Below, piece by piece: positions 43,830-51,831 of a DNA stretch of 64,000 nucleotides (within the stretch, counting starts at the first letter, position 1; every line of letters begins with the position of its first letter). Below the pieces are notes generated by a model. It saw nothing but the letters and a program-made list of their open reading frames with translations. It made no database searches and was not told the origin of the DNA. The DNA is from Mycolicibacterium aurum (GTDB lineage: Bacteria; Actinomycetota; Actinomycetes; Mycobacteriales; Mycobacteriaceae). The stretch is from the NCBI GenBank assembly GCA_900078775.1, contig LT549889.1:3658001-3722000 (forward strand). Reading direction: 5' to 3'. The position numbers and the translations under genes are program-made.

Positions 43830-44683
43830 GCGCGCCAATCGGACACGCTACCCAACCCATAGGCGCGAACCGCATTCGCGGAGGTCAGCTCGGCCACCTC
43901 GACGGCATTCCGGTCCAGGACGTCGGCCAGTGCGCGCACCGTGTAGGGCAGGCAGTACGACTCGTTGGGGGCGCCACGGTAGGGGTGCGGGGTGAGGAAC
44001 GGGGCGTCGGTCTCCACCAGCAGCAGTTCCTCGGGCACCACGGTGGCGGCCTCGCGCAGCTCGTGTGAATTCTTGAAGCTGACGGTGCCGGACAGGCTGA
44101 TCAGCCACCCGTTGTCGGCGCAGGTACGCGCCATCTCGGCGTCCGAGGAGAAGCAGTGGAAGATCACCGTCTCGGGCGCCCCCTCGCCGGCCAGCACGTC
44201 GAGCACCTCGGCGTCGGCGTCCCGGTTGTGGATCATCAACGGCTTGCCGGTGCGTTTGGCCAGGTCGATATGCCAGGCGAAGGCCTCGCGCTGCTCGGCC
44301 GGGTCGGCGCAGCCGTCCAGCTTGCCGGGCCAGTACATGTCCATGCCGGTCTCCCCGATCGCCACCACCCGCGGCTGCCCGGCCAGCTGCTCCAACTCGG
44401 CCTTCGCGGCGTCGTCCAGCGCGTTGGCCCGGGTCGGGTGCAGCGCGACGGCGGCGTACACCCGCGGATCCCAGTTCGCGGCCCGCGCGGCCCAGCGGGC
44501 CGCCTCCAGATCGTCGGCGATGGTGACCACGGCCTGCACGCCGACGGCCCCGGCCCGGTCCAGGATCGCGGCGACGTCCTCGGCGGTTTCCGCCCCGCAG
44601 GCGTCCAGATGGGTGTGCGCATCGACCAGTGGAGCCAGCGGCTCGGGGGCGGGCGGGGACTCCCGACGTTTTTTCGAGCTCAC
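43826..44683 (-). CDS. tatD: TatD family metal-dependent hydrolase
   Basis: TIM-barrel deoxyribonuclease family (Rv1008 equivalent). Metal ligands: VDAHTHLDACG at the N-terminus, the Glu in IGETGMDMYW, PLMIHNRDADAEV, FHCFSSD and the Asp in ETDAPFLTPHP. 285 residues from GTG 44683. The longer open frame upstream crosses metG and is not real. Divergent from metG with only 24 bp between the start codons. Confidence 0.94.
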   Translation of the reverse strand: MSSKKRRESPPAPEPLAPLVDAHTHLDACGAETAEDVAAILDRAGAVGVQAVVTIADDLEAARWAARAANWDPRVYAAVALHPTRANALDDAAKAELEQLAGQPRVVAIGETGMDMYWPGKLDGCADPAEQREAFAWHIDLAKRTGKPLMIHNRDADAEVLDVLAGEGAPETVIFHCFSSDAEMARTCADNGWLISLSGTVSFKNSHELREAATVVPEELLLVETDAPFLTPHPYRGAPNESYCLPYTVRALADVLDRNAVEVAELTSANAVRAYGLGSVSDWRA

Positions 44684-44707
44684 CGCAACACCATAAGGTG
44701 AGACCAA
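44684..44707. promoter_or_regulatory. 24-bp divergent promoter core, tatD / metG
   Basis: TATGGT on the minus strand (44690-44695) ends 6 nt before GTG 44683, and TAAGGT on the plus strand (44694-44699) ends 8 nt before ATG 44708. The two hexamers share two bases, so both mRNAs would be leaderless and compete for polymerase. Confidence 0.55.
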
Positions 44708-46258
44708 ATGACTGACTCTGCTGCACGGCCTGCGTTCTACGTCACGACGGCCATCGCCTACCCCAATGGCGACCCGCACATCGGGCACGCCTACGAGTAC
44801 ATCGCGACCGACGCGATCGCCCGGTTCAAGCGCCTCGACGGCTACGACGTCCGCTACCTGACCGGCACCGACGTGCACGGCCTGAAGATGGCCGAGACGG
44901 CCGCCAAGCTCGGCATGACCGCCGCGGAGCTGGCCAACCGCAACTCCGACGTGTTCGAACGCATGCAGGAACGCCTCGGCGCCTCCTACGACCGGTTCAT
45001 CCGCACCTCAGATGCCGACCACTTCGAGGCGTCCAAGCAGATCTGGCGCGCGATGTGCGAGGCCGGTGACATTTACCTGGGCAGCTACCAGGGCTGGTAT
45101 TCGGTCCGCGACGAACGGTTCTTCGCCGAGGACGAGACCGAGCTGGCCGAGGACGGGACCCGCACCGCGATCGAGACCGGCACCGAGGTGACCTGGACCG
45201 AGGAGCAGACCTACTTCTTCAAGCTGTCCGAGTACACCGACCGGCTGCTGGCCCACTACGAGGCACACCCGGAGTTCATCGGCCCGGACGTCCGCCGCAA
45301 CGAGGTGATCAGCTTCGTCTCCGGTGGGCTGCGTGATCTTTCGATCTCGCGTACCACCTTCGACTGGGGTGTGCCGGTACCCGATCACCCCGACCACGTC
45401 ATGTACGTGTGGGTGGACGCGCTGACGAATTACCTGACCGGCGTGGGCTTCCCGGACACCTCCTCCGAAGCGTTCGCCAAGTACTGGCCCGCCGATCTGC
45501 ACATGATCGGCAAGGACATCATCCGGTTCCACACGGTGTACTGGCCCGCCTTCCTGATGTCGGCTGGGATCCCCTTGCCCCGAAGGGTTTTCGCGCACGG
45601 GTTCATCAACGTCAAGGGCGAGAAGATGAGCAAGTCGCTGGGCAACGTGGTGGACCCGATCGCGCTGGTCGACGCCTTCGGGGTGGACGCGGTGCGCTAC
45701 TTCTTCCTGCGCGAGGTGCCCTTCGGCCAGGACGGCAGCTACAGCGAGGAAGCCATCATCGGCCGCATCAACGCCGATCTGGCCAACGAACTGGGCAATC
45801 TCGCGCAGCGCTCGCTGTCCATGGTCGCCAAGAACCTGGACGGGGTGGTGCCCGAGCCGGGCACCTTCACCGCCGAGGACGAGGCGCTGCTGGCCGCGGC
45901 CGACGCCCTGCTGGACCGGGTCCGCGCCTGCTACGACGAGCAGGCCATGCACCTTGCGCTGGAAGCGATCTGGTCGGTGCTCAGCGCCGCCAACAAATAC
46001 TTCTCCGCCCAGGAACCCTGGGTGCTTCGGAAGACCGACCCGGCGCGGATGGCCACCGTGCTGTACACCACGTTGGAGACCGTCCGCATCGCCGCGCTGC
46101 TGAGCCAGCCGGTGATGCCCACCTCCACCGGCAAACTGCTCGACCTGCTGGGCCAACCGGCGGATCGGCGGGATTTCACCGCCATCGGCACCCGGCTGGC
46201 CGCCGGGACTGCTCTACCCACCCCGGAAGGGGTATTCCCAAGATATCAAGCAGAATGA
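44708..46258 (+). CDS. metG: Methionyl-tRNA synthetase
   Basis: Class I synthetase that charges tRNA-Met. 516 residues; HIGH motif GDPHIGHAYEY, KMSKS motif GEKMSKSLGN. It lacks both the zinc-knuckle cysteines and the C-terminal dimerisation domain, the short form usual in mycobacteria. Start codon by the leaderless promoter in the 24-bp gap with tatD. gdhA follows one base after the stop. Confidence 0.97.
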   Translation: MTDSAARPAFYVTTAIAYPNGDPHIGHAYEYIATDAIARFKRLDGYDVRYLTGTDVHGLKMAETAAKLGMTAAELANRNSDVFERMQERLGASYDRFIRTSDADHFEASKQIWRAMCEAGDIYLGSYQGWYSVRDERFFAEDETELAEDGTRTAIETGTEVTWTEEQTYFFKLSEYTDRLLAHYEAHPEFIGPDVRRNEVISFVSGGLRDLSISRTTFDWGVPVPDHPDHVMYVWVDALTNYLTGVGFPDTSSEAFAKYWPADLHMIGKDIIRFHTVYWPAFLMSAGIPLPRRVFAHGFINVKGEKMSKSLGNVVDPIALVDAFGVDAVRYFFLREVPFGQDGSYSEEAIIGRINADLANELGNLAQRSLSMVAKNLDGVVPEPGTFTAEDEALLAAADALLDRVRACYDEQAMHLALEAIWSVLSAANKYFSAQEPWVLRKTDPARMATVLYTTLETVRIAALLSQPVMPTSTGKLLDLLGQPADRRDFTAIGTRLAAGTALPTPEGVFPRYQAE

Positions 46259-46259
46259 G

Positions 46260-47606
46260 ATGACCGGCATGCACCAGAAATTGCACGACCTCTATGACGA
46301 AGTGGCCCAACGCAATCCGGGCGAGACCGAGTTCCATCAGGCGGTATACGAGGTTCTCACCAGCCTCGGCCCGGTGCTCACCAAGCATCCGGAGTACGCC
46401 GACAACGCCGTGATCCGCCGGCTCTGCGAACCCGAGCGGCAGATCATCTTCCGGGTGCCCTGGATCGATGACGCCGGCAACGTCCAGATCAACCGTGGCT
46501 TCCGCGTCGAGTTCAACTCCGCGCTCGGACCGTTCAAGGGCGGTCTGCGTTTCCATCCCTCGGTGTACCTGGGCATCATCAAGTTCCTCGGCTTCGAGCA
46601 GATCTTCAAGAACTCGCTGACCGGCCTGCCCATCGGCGGCGGCAAGGGCGGTTCGGACTTCGATCCCAAGGGCCGCTCGGACAACGAGATCATGCGGTTC
46701 TGCCAGTCCTTCATGACCGAGCTCTACCGCCACATCGGCGAGTACACCGACGTCCCGGCCGGTGACATCGGTGTCGGCTCCCGCGAGATCGGTTATCTGT
46801 TCGGCCAATACAAGCGGATCACCAACCGCTGGGAGGCCGGGGTGCTGACCGGCAAGGGGCTCACCTGGGGCGGCTCCCAGGTGCGCACCGAGGCCACCGG
46901 GTACGGCACGGTCTTCTTCGTCGACGAGATCCTGCGCGCCAGATCCGATTCCTTCGAGGGCAAACGGGTGGTGGTCTCCGGCTCGGGCAACGTGGCCGTC
47001 TACGCCATCGAGAAGATCCAGGCGCTCGGCGGCACCGTGGTCGCCTGCTCGGACTCCAGCGGGTACATCGTCGACGACAAGGGCGTCGACCTGAACCTGC
47101 TCAAGGAGATCAAAGAGGTGCGCCGCGGCCGGATCACCGAGTACTCCGACGCGCGCAGCCATGCACACTTCGTCACCGCCCGCAGTGTGTGGCAGGTGCC
47201 ATGCGACATCGCGCTGCCGTGCGCCACCCAGAACGAACTGTCCGGGGCGGACGCGACCGCGCTGATCGAATCCGGCTGCCGGATCGTCGCCGAGGGCGCC
47301 AACATGCCGTGTACCCCGGATGCGGTGAAGTACTTCGGCGACGCCGGGGTGACCTTCGCACCCGGTAAGGCCGCCAACGCCGGCGGTGTGGCGACCAGCG
47401 CCCTGGAGATGCAGCAGAACGCCTCGCGGGACTCCTGGACCTTCGACGAGACCGAGGCCCGACTGGCCGAGATCATGGGCCGCATCCACGACAACTGCCT
47501 GACCACGGCCGACGCCTACGGTCAGCCCGGTAACTACGCGGCCGGCGCCAACATCGCCGGGTTCATCCGGGTGGCCGATGCGATGCAGGCACTGGGCTTG
47601 ATCTAG
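46260..47606 (+). CDS. gdhA: NADP-specific glutamate dehydrogenase
   Basis: Hexameric GDH that makes glutamate from 2-oxoglutarate, ammonium and NADPH. 448 residues; substrate motif GPFKGGLRFHP, the active-site lysine region LPIGGGKGGSDFDPKG, the nucleotide motif VSGSGNVAVYA and the C-terminal FAPGKAANAGGVATSALEM. It starts one base after the metG stop, so expression is probably coupled to metG. As I recall, M. smegmatis has the same metG-gdhA order, while M. tuberculosis lacks this enzyme there. Confidence 0.95.
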   Translation: MTGMHQKLHDLYDEVAQRNPGETEFHQAVYEVLTSLGPVLTKHPEYADNAVIRRLCEPERQIIFRVPWIDDAGNVQINRGFRVEFNSALGPFKGGLRFHPSVYLGIIKFLGFEQIFKNSLTGLPIGGGKGGSDFDPKGRSDNEIMRFCQSFMTELYRHIGEYTDVPAGDIGVGSREIGYLFGQYKRITNRWEAGVLTGKGLTWGGSQVRTEATGYGTVFFVDEILRARSDSFEGKRVVVSGSGNVAVYAIEKIQALGGTVVACSDSSGYIVDDKGVDLNLLKEIKEVRRGRITEYSDARSHAHFVTARSVWQVPCDIALPCATQNELSGADATALIESGCRIVAEGANMPCTPDAVKYFGDAGVTFAPGKAANAGGVATSALEMQQNASRDSWTFDETEARLAEIMGRIHDNCLTTADAYGQPGNYAAGANIAGFIRVADAMQALGLI

Positions 47607-47633
47607 TGATGTAGGCCACAATTGCCGGTGCGG

Positions 47634-47660
47634 TGTCACACTCCGGTCGACGCCGGTGTC
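47634..47660 (+). promoter_or_regulatory. Candidate ECF41-type promoter
   Basis: TGTCACA (47634-47640), 16 nt, TGTC (47657-47660). ECF41 sigma factors are known to use a TGTCACA -35 and a CGTC -10, so this differs in one base. It lies 34 bp before the FAD oxidoreductase-sigma operon, with AGGAG (47684-47688) before the ATG. Confidence 0.6.
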
Positions 47661-47694
47661 TTGAGGTCGTAACGATCTCAGACAGGAGTGCACC

Positions 47695-48858
47695 ATGACC
47701 CAGAAGAATCGTGTCATCGTCATCGGCGGCGGCTACGCCGGTGTGCTGGCCGCCAACCACCTGCTGCAGCGGGACGACGTGGACGTCACCCTGGTCAACG
47801 CCCGGCCGGAGTTCGTCGAACGGATCCGGCTGCACCAGCTCGCGATCGGCAACGACGACGCCGTGGCCGATTACGCCGAACTGCTCGGCGAGCGGGTGCG
47901 GCTGGTGGTCGACAAGGCGACCCGCATCGATACCGCCGCCCGTCGTCTCGAGCTGGCCTCCGGCACCGCCCTGGACTACGACTACCTGATCTACGCGGTC
48001 GGCAGTACCAGCGGCGCGGCACCCGAATCCGCTTACCGGCTCAGCGAATTGGACGACGCGAAGCGGCTCGCCAGACGGCTGCAGGACGTCCCGGTGTCCG
48101 CCCCCGTGGTGGTGGTCGGCGGCGGGCTGACCGGTATCGAGGCGGCCGCGGAGTTCGCCGCCCAGCGTTCCGTCACGCTGGTGGCCGGGCCCGTGCTGGG
48201 GCCGTCGCTGAGCGGCCCGGGCCGCCGGTCGGTCGCCAAGCAGCTCGCCAAGGCCGGTGTCACCGTCATCGAGGGCCCGACCGTCACCGAGGTGGACGCA
48301 CACCGGGTCACCCTGTCCGACGGCCGCACGCTGGCCAGCGCGGCGACCGTGTGGACGGCCGGGTTCGGGGTGCCCGAGCTGGCCGCCGACAGCGGCCTGC
48401 GCACCGACGAGCTGGGCCGGCTGCTCACCGACGAGACGCTGACCAGCCTGGACGACGACCGGGTGATCGCCGCCGGTGACGCCGCCGCACCGTCCGGGCT
48501 GCCGCTGCGGATGAGCTGCCAGGCCGCGCTGCCGCTGGGCGCGCAGGCCGCCAACACCGTGCTGGCCCGACTGGCCGGTGAACAGGCCGCCCCGATCAAC
48601 CAGGCCTTCACCGGGCAGTGCATCAGCCTGGGCCGCGACGGCGGGACCATCCAGCTCGCCCGCACCGACGACACCCCGATCCGGCTCTACATCGGCGGGC
48701 GCAGCGCGGCGCTGATCAAGGAGCAGGTGTGCAAGGGCACGCTGGCGTTCCTGCGCAAGGAGGCCCGCAAACCGGGCGCCTACTTCTGGCTCAAGAGCGG
48801 TAAGCGGGCCAAGCGGCTGGCCTCCGTCGAGACCGGCGCCGGGGGCGTCCGGGCATGA
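47695..48858 (+). CDS. FAD-dependent NAD(P)H oxidoreductase (NDH-2-like)
   Basis: 387 residues. The N-terminal FAD loop is VIVIGGGYAGVLAAN (7-21), the NAD loop is VVVVGGGLTGIEAAAEF (about 137-153), and the second FAD motif reads DRVIAAGDAAAP. No clear membrane-binding C-terminal helix is visible, so it is closer to soluble type II NADH dehydrogenase/disulfide-reductase relatives than to Ndh itself. It overlaps the following sigma factor in ATGA, and such oxidoreductases are among the recurrent partners of ECF41 sigma factors. Confidence 0.87.
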   Translation: MTQKNRVIVIGGGYAGVLAANHLLQRDDVDVTLVNARPEFVERIRLHQLAIGNDDAVADYAELLGERVRLVVDKATRIDTAARRLELASGTALDYDYLIYAVGSTSGAAPESAYRLSELDDAKRLARRLQDVPVSAPVVVVGGGLTGIEAAAEFAAQRSVTLVAGPVLGPSLSGPGRRSVAKQLAKAGVTVIEGPTVTEVDAHRVTLSDGRTLASAATVWTAGFGVPELAADSGLRTDELGRLLTDETLTSLDDDRVIAAGDAAAPSGLPLRMSCQAALPLGAQAANTVLARLAGEQAAPINQAFTGQCISLGRDGGTIQLARTDDTPIRLYIGGRSAALIKEQVCKGTLAFLRKEARKPGAYFWLKSGKRAKRLASVETGAGGVRA

Positions 48859-49739
48859 CCGAGCACGCCGAGCGGTTCACCGCGCTGCGGCCGCTGCTGT
48901 TCACCATCGCCTACGAGATCCTGGGCTCGGCAACGGAATCCGATGACGTGCTGCAGGAGAGCTATCTGCGGTGGGCGGAGGTGGACCTGAACACGGTGCG
49001 CGACACCAAGTCCTATCTGGCCCAGCTGGTGACCCGCCAGGCGCTCAACTCGCTGCGGGCCGCGGCGCGCCGGCGTGAGGAGTACGTGGGCCCGTGGCTG
49101 CCCGAGCCGCTGCTGGTGGACACCGCGGACGCCGGCTCGGATGTGATCCTCGCCGAGTCGGTGTCGATGGCGATGATGGTGGTGCTGGAGACGCTGACCC
49201 CCGACGAGCGCGCGGTGTTCGTGCTGCGCGAGGTGTTCGGCTTCTCCCACGACGAAATCGCCGCTGCGGTCGGCAAATCCACGGCCGCGGTGCGCCAGTT
49301 GGCGCACCGGGCCCGGGAACACGTGCACGCCCGGCGCAAGCGGTACCAGCCGGTGGACACCGCGACCGGTGAGCAGCTCACCGCGCAGTTCCTGATGGCG
49401 GCCGCCACCGGGGACGTCGCCGGGTTGGTGGAACTGCTGGCCCCGGATGTGGTGTGGACCGCCGACAGCGACGGCCGGGTCAGTGCGGCCCGACGCCCGG
49501 TGCAGGGTGCGGACCGGGTGGCCCGGCTGATCATCGGGTTGTTCCGGATGGGCGGGGACGCCGGGCGCGTCGAGCTCACCACCTACAACGGTGCGCCGGC
49601 GCTGAACCTGTACACCGGGGACACCTTCGAGGGTGTGGTCACCGTCGAGGTCACCGACGGGCGCATCTCGAACTTCTACGCGATGCGCAACCCGGAGAAG
49701 TTGACCACCGCCGCCATCCGCCGCGCGATCAGCCGCTAG
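48855..49739 (+). CDS. ECF41-family RNA polymerase sigma factor with C-terminal SnoaL-like domain
   Basis: 294 residues. Sigma region 2 (FTIAYEILGSATESDDVLQESYL) and region 4 (ERAVFVLREVFGFSHDEIAAAVGKS) flank the linker signature WLPEPL. The C-terminal SnoaL/NTF2-like domain (about 175-294) has the ECF41 hallmarks: a DGG-like DGRVSAARRPVQG and NPEKL (family NPDKL). In this family the extra domain takes the place of an anti-sigma factor and controls activity. M. tuberculosis SigJ is the closest named relative. It is co-translated with the FAD oxidoreductase and probably autoregulated through the upstream TGTCACA motif. Confidence 0.93.
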   Translation: MTEHAERFTALRPLLFTIAYEILGSATESDDVLQESYLRWAEVDLNTVRDTKSYLAQLVTRQALNSLRAAARRREEYVGPWLPEPLLVDTADAGSDVILAESVSMAMMVVLETLTPDERAVFVLREVFGFSHDEIAAAVGKSTAAVRQLAHRAREHVHARRKRYQPVDTATGEQLTAQFLMAAATGDVAGLVELLAPDVVWTADSDGRVSAARRPVQGADRVARLIIGLFRMGGDAGRVELTTYNGAPALNLYTGDTFEGVVTVEVTDGRISNFYAMRNPEKLTTAAIRRAISR

Positions 49740-49758
49740 CTTCTGACACCCTGAGTCG

Positions 49759-51015
49759 GTGCGAACCGACCGACTCGGCCCACTCGGGGACGCCCCCGGG
49801 GTCCTGCGCTGGGTCGCCGACGCCGCACGCCGCCGCGGTCTGCCCGGCCCGGCCGCGCTGATCGGCGATTGGTTCGGGTCGCGGGCCGTCATCGCCCCCT
49901 CGCTGGACGCGGTGCCGGCCACCGAGGTGTTCGAGACTTCCCCATCCCCCGTCGCTGCGCTCGCCCCAGGGTCCGGGGAGTCGGCGGCCGTCGGCGGCGG
50001 CTGGTTCGGCTATCTGTCCTATCCGGACGGCCGTGGCGCGCCCCGCATCCCGGAAGCCGCCGGCGGCTGGTCCGATGCGGTGCTGCGCCAAGACGCCGAC
50101 GGGCTGTGGTGGCACGAAAGCCTCTCCGGGGCAGCGCTTCCCGATTGGCTGTCCGGGATCGGCGCGGCCCGGCCGGGGCGGTACACGATGGACTGGACCG
50201 CCCCCGACCGCGACGCCCACCTGGCCGGGGTGGCGGCCTGCCTGGAGGCGATCGCCGCCGGCGAGGTGTACCAGGCCTGCGTGTGCACCCAGTTTCGCGG
50301 CCGGATCACCGGCGACCCGCTGGACTTCTTCGTCGACGCGGTGGCCCGCACCTGCCCGGCCCGGGCCGCCTACCTCGCGGGCGACTGGGGGGCGGTGGCC
50401 TCGCTGTCCCCGGAGCTGTTCCTGCGCCGGCGCGGCGACGCGGTGACCTCCAGCCCGATCAAAGGCACACTGCCCCTCACAGAGTCGCCGGACCTGCTGC
50501 GTGCCTCGGTCAAGGACGTCGCCGAGAACATCATGATCGTCGATTTGGTGCGAAACGATCTGGGCCGGCTCGCCGACACCGGGTCGGTCACCGTCCCGGA
50601 GCTGCTGCGGGTGCACCGCGCACCCGGGGTCTGGCATCTGGTGTCGACGGTCGCCGCGCGCATCCCGGCCCGGGTGCCGATGGCGCAGGTGCTCGACGCC
50701 ACCTTCCCGCCGGCCTCGGTGACCGGCACCCCGAAGGGCCGGGCCCGCGAACTGCTGCTGGACTGGGAGCCCGACCGCCGCGGGATCTACTGCGGCACCG
50801 TCGGCCTGGCGTCACCCAGCGCGGGCACCGAACTGAACGTCGCGATCCGGACCGTGGAGTTCGACGCGCACGGCGGCGCGGTGCTGGGGGTGGGCGGCGG
50901 TATCACCGCGGACTCCGATCCTGCCGCCGAGTGGGCGGAATGCCTGCACAAGGCGGCCCCCACCGTCGGGTTAGCCGCGGGCGCGCAGGACGGCGTCGTA
51001 AAGCTCACGCCGTGA
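49759..51015 (+). CDS. pabB: Aminodeoxychorismate synthase component I
   Basis: Folate pathway, chorismate to 4-amino-4-deoxychorismate, using ammonia from PabA. 418 residues; chorismate-binding core with EVYQACVCTQFRG, SPIKGTLP, the Mg-binding EN...D region VAENIMIVDLVRNDLG and PPASVTGTPKGRA, plus ELNVAIRT. GTG 49759. The 3' end overlaps rsmI by 45 bases in antisense. Rv1005c equivalent. Confidence 0.94.
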   Translation: MRTDRLGPLGDAPGVLRWVADAARRRGLPGPAALIGDWFGSRAVIAPSLDAVPATEVFETSPSPVAALAPGSGESAAVGGGWFGYLSYPDGRGAPRIPEAAGGWSDAVLRQDADGLWWHESLSGAALPDWLSGIGAARPGRYTMDWTAPDRDAHLAGVAACLEAIAAGEVYQACVCTQFRGRITGDPLDFFVDAVARTCPARAAYLAGDWGAVASLSPELFLRRRGDAVTSSPIKGTLPLTESPDLLRASVKDVAENIMIVDLVRNDLGRLADTGSVTVPELLRVHRAPGVWHLVSTVAARIPARVPMAQVLDATFPPASVTGTPKGRARELLLDWEPDRRGIYCGTVGLASPSAGTELNVAIRTVEFDAHGGAVLGVGGGITADSDPAAEWAECLHKAAPTVGLAAGAQDGVVKLTP

Positions 51016-51807
51016 CGGGGCCCCCGGGTTCGCGGCGATCACCTGGGCGCACGCGTCCTTGACCCGCACGCCGTCGGAGGCCAGCTCCAGCACCCGCGCC
51101 ACCAGGGTCGCCAGGTCGGCCTCCGGCACCGCACCGGCCAGCACCACGGTGATCTCGCCGAGCACCCCGTCGGCCGCCCAGTCGGCCAGCTCGCCGAGGG
51201 TGCCGCGCTTGATCTCCTCGTGGGTCTTGGTCAGCTCCCGGCAGACCACCACCGCGCGCTGCGGCCCGAGCACCTCGACCGCGTCGCGCAGGGTGTCGGC
51301 CAGCCGGCGCGGGGACTCGAAGAACACGCAGGTGCGCTGTTCGGCGGCCAGCGCCGTCAGCCAGTTGCGCCGGGCGGACTGCTTGCGCGGGGCGAAGCCC
51401 TCGAAGCAGAACCGGTCGGTGGCCAGCCCGGACACCGCCAGCGCCGTCGTCACCGCGGATGGGCCGGGCAGACAGCTGACCGTCAGGCCGGCCTGCACGC
51501 AGGCGGTGACCAGCCGGTAGCCGGGATCGTTGATCAGCGGCATGCCCGCATCGCTGATCAGCAGCACGGTGGCCCCGGCGCGGATCTCGTCGAGCAGGTA
51601 GGGCACCCGGGAGGCCTCGTTCTGGTCGAACAGGCTCAGCACCCGCCCGGCGGGCGTGACCTCCAGCGCGGCGGCCAGGGTGCGGGCCCGCCGGGTGTCC
51701 TCGGCGGCGACGATGTCGGCGGTCGCGAGCGCGTCGACCAGTCGCTTCGAGGCGTCCCCGGGCTGACCCAGCGGTGTGGCACCCAGGAGCAGTCGGCCTT
51801 CAGTCAC
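50971..51807 (-). CDS. rsmI: 16S rRNA (cytidine1402-2'-O)-methyltransferase RsmI
   Basis: SAM-dependent tetrapyrrole-methylase-fold enzyme acting on 16S rRNA C1402. 278 residues; AAEDTRRARTLAAALEV near the N-terminus, then SDAGMPLINDPGYRLV and the family SLPGPSA-like CLPGPSAVTTALAVSG, FFESPRRLADTL, VCRELTKTHEEIKRG. GTG 51807. Divergent from pmt, with its 3' end overlapping pabB. Equivalent of Rv1003. Confidence 0.95.
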   Translation of the reverse strand: MTEGRLLLGATPLGQPGDASKRLVDALATADIVAAEDTRRARTLAAALEVTPAGRVLSLFDQNEASRVPYLLDEIRAGATVLLISDAGMPLINDPGYRLVTACVQAGLTVSCLPGPSAVTTALAVSGLATDRFCFEGFAPRKQSARRNWLTALAAEQRTCVFFESPRRLADTLRDAVEVLGPQRAVVVCRELTKTHEEIKRGTLGELADWAADGVLGEITVVLAGAVPEADLATLVARVLELASDGVRVKDACAQVIAANPGAPSRRELYDAVLRARG

Positions 51808-51831
51808 CCCCGCAGCCTACGATCGTCGGTG
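51808..51831. promoter_or_regulatory. 24-bp divergent promoter core, rsmI / pmt
   Basis: TAGGCT on the minus strand (51814-51819) ends 6 nt before GTG 51807, and TACGAT on the plus strand (51818-51823) ends 8 nt before ATG 51832 (5 nt before GTG 51829). The hexamers share two bases, exactly as between tatD and metG. Confidence 0.55.

Noticed and set aside
42601..43875. RpfB beginning at 43875 with 424 residues
   Set aside because: The first 49 residues are not protein-like and cross the tatD end; TTG 43728 places the signal segment normally.
48855..49739. Sigma factor as an ordinary ECF with an anti-sigma partner
   Set aside because: It has a fused SnoaL-like C-terminal domain and the WLPEPL linker of ECF41, and no anti-sigma gene adjoins it.
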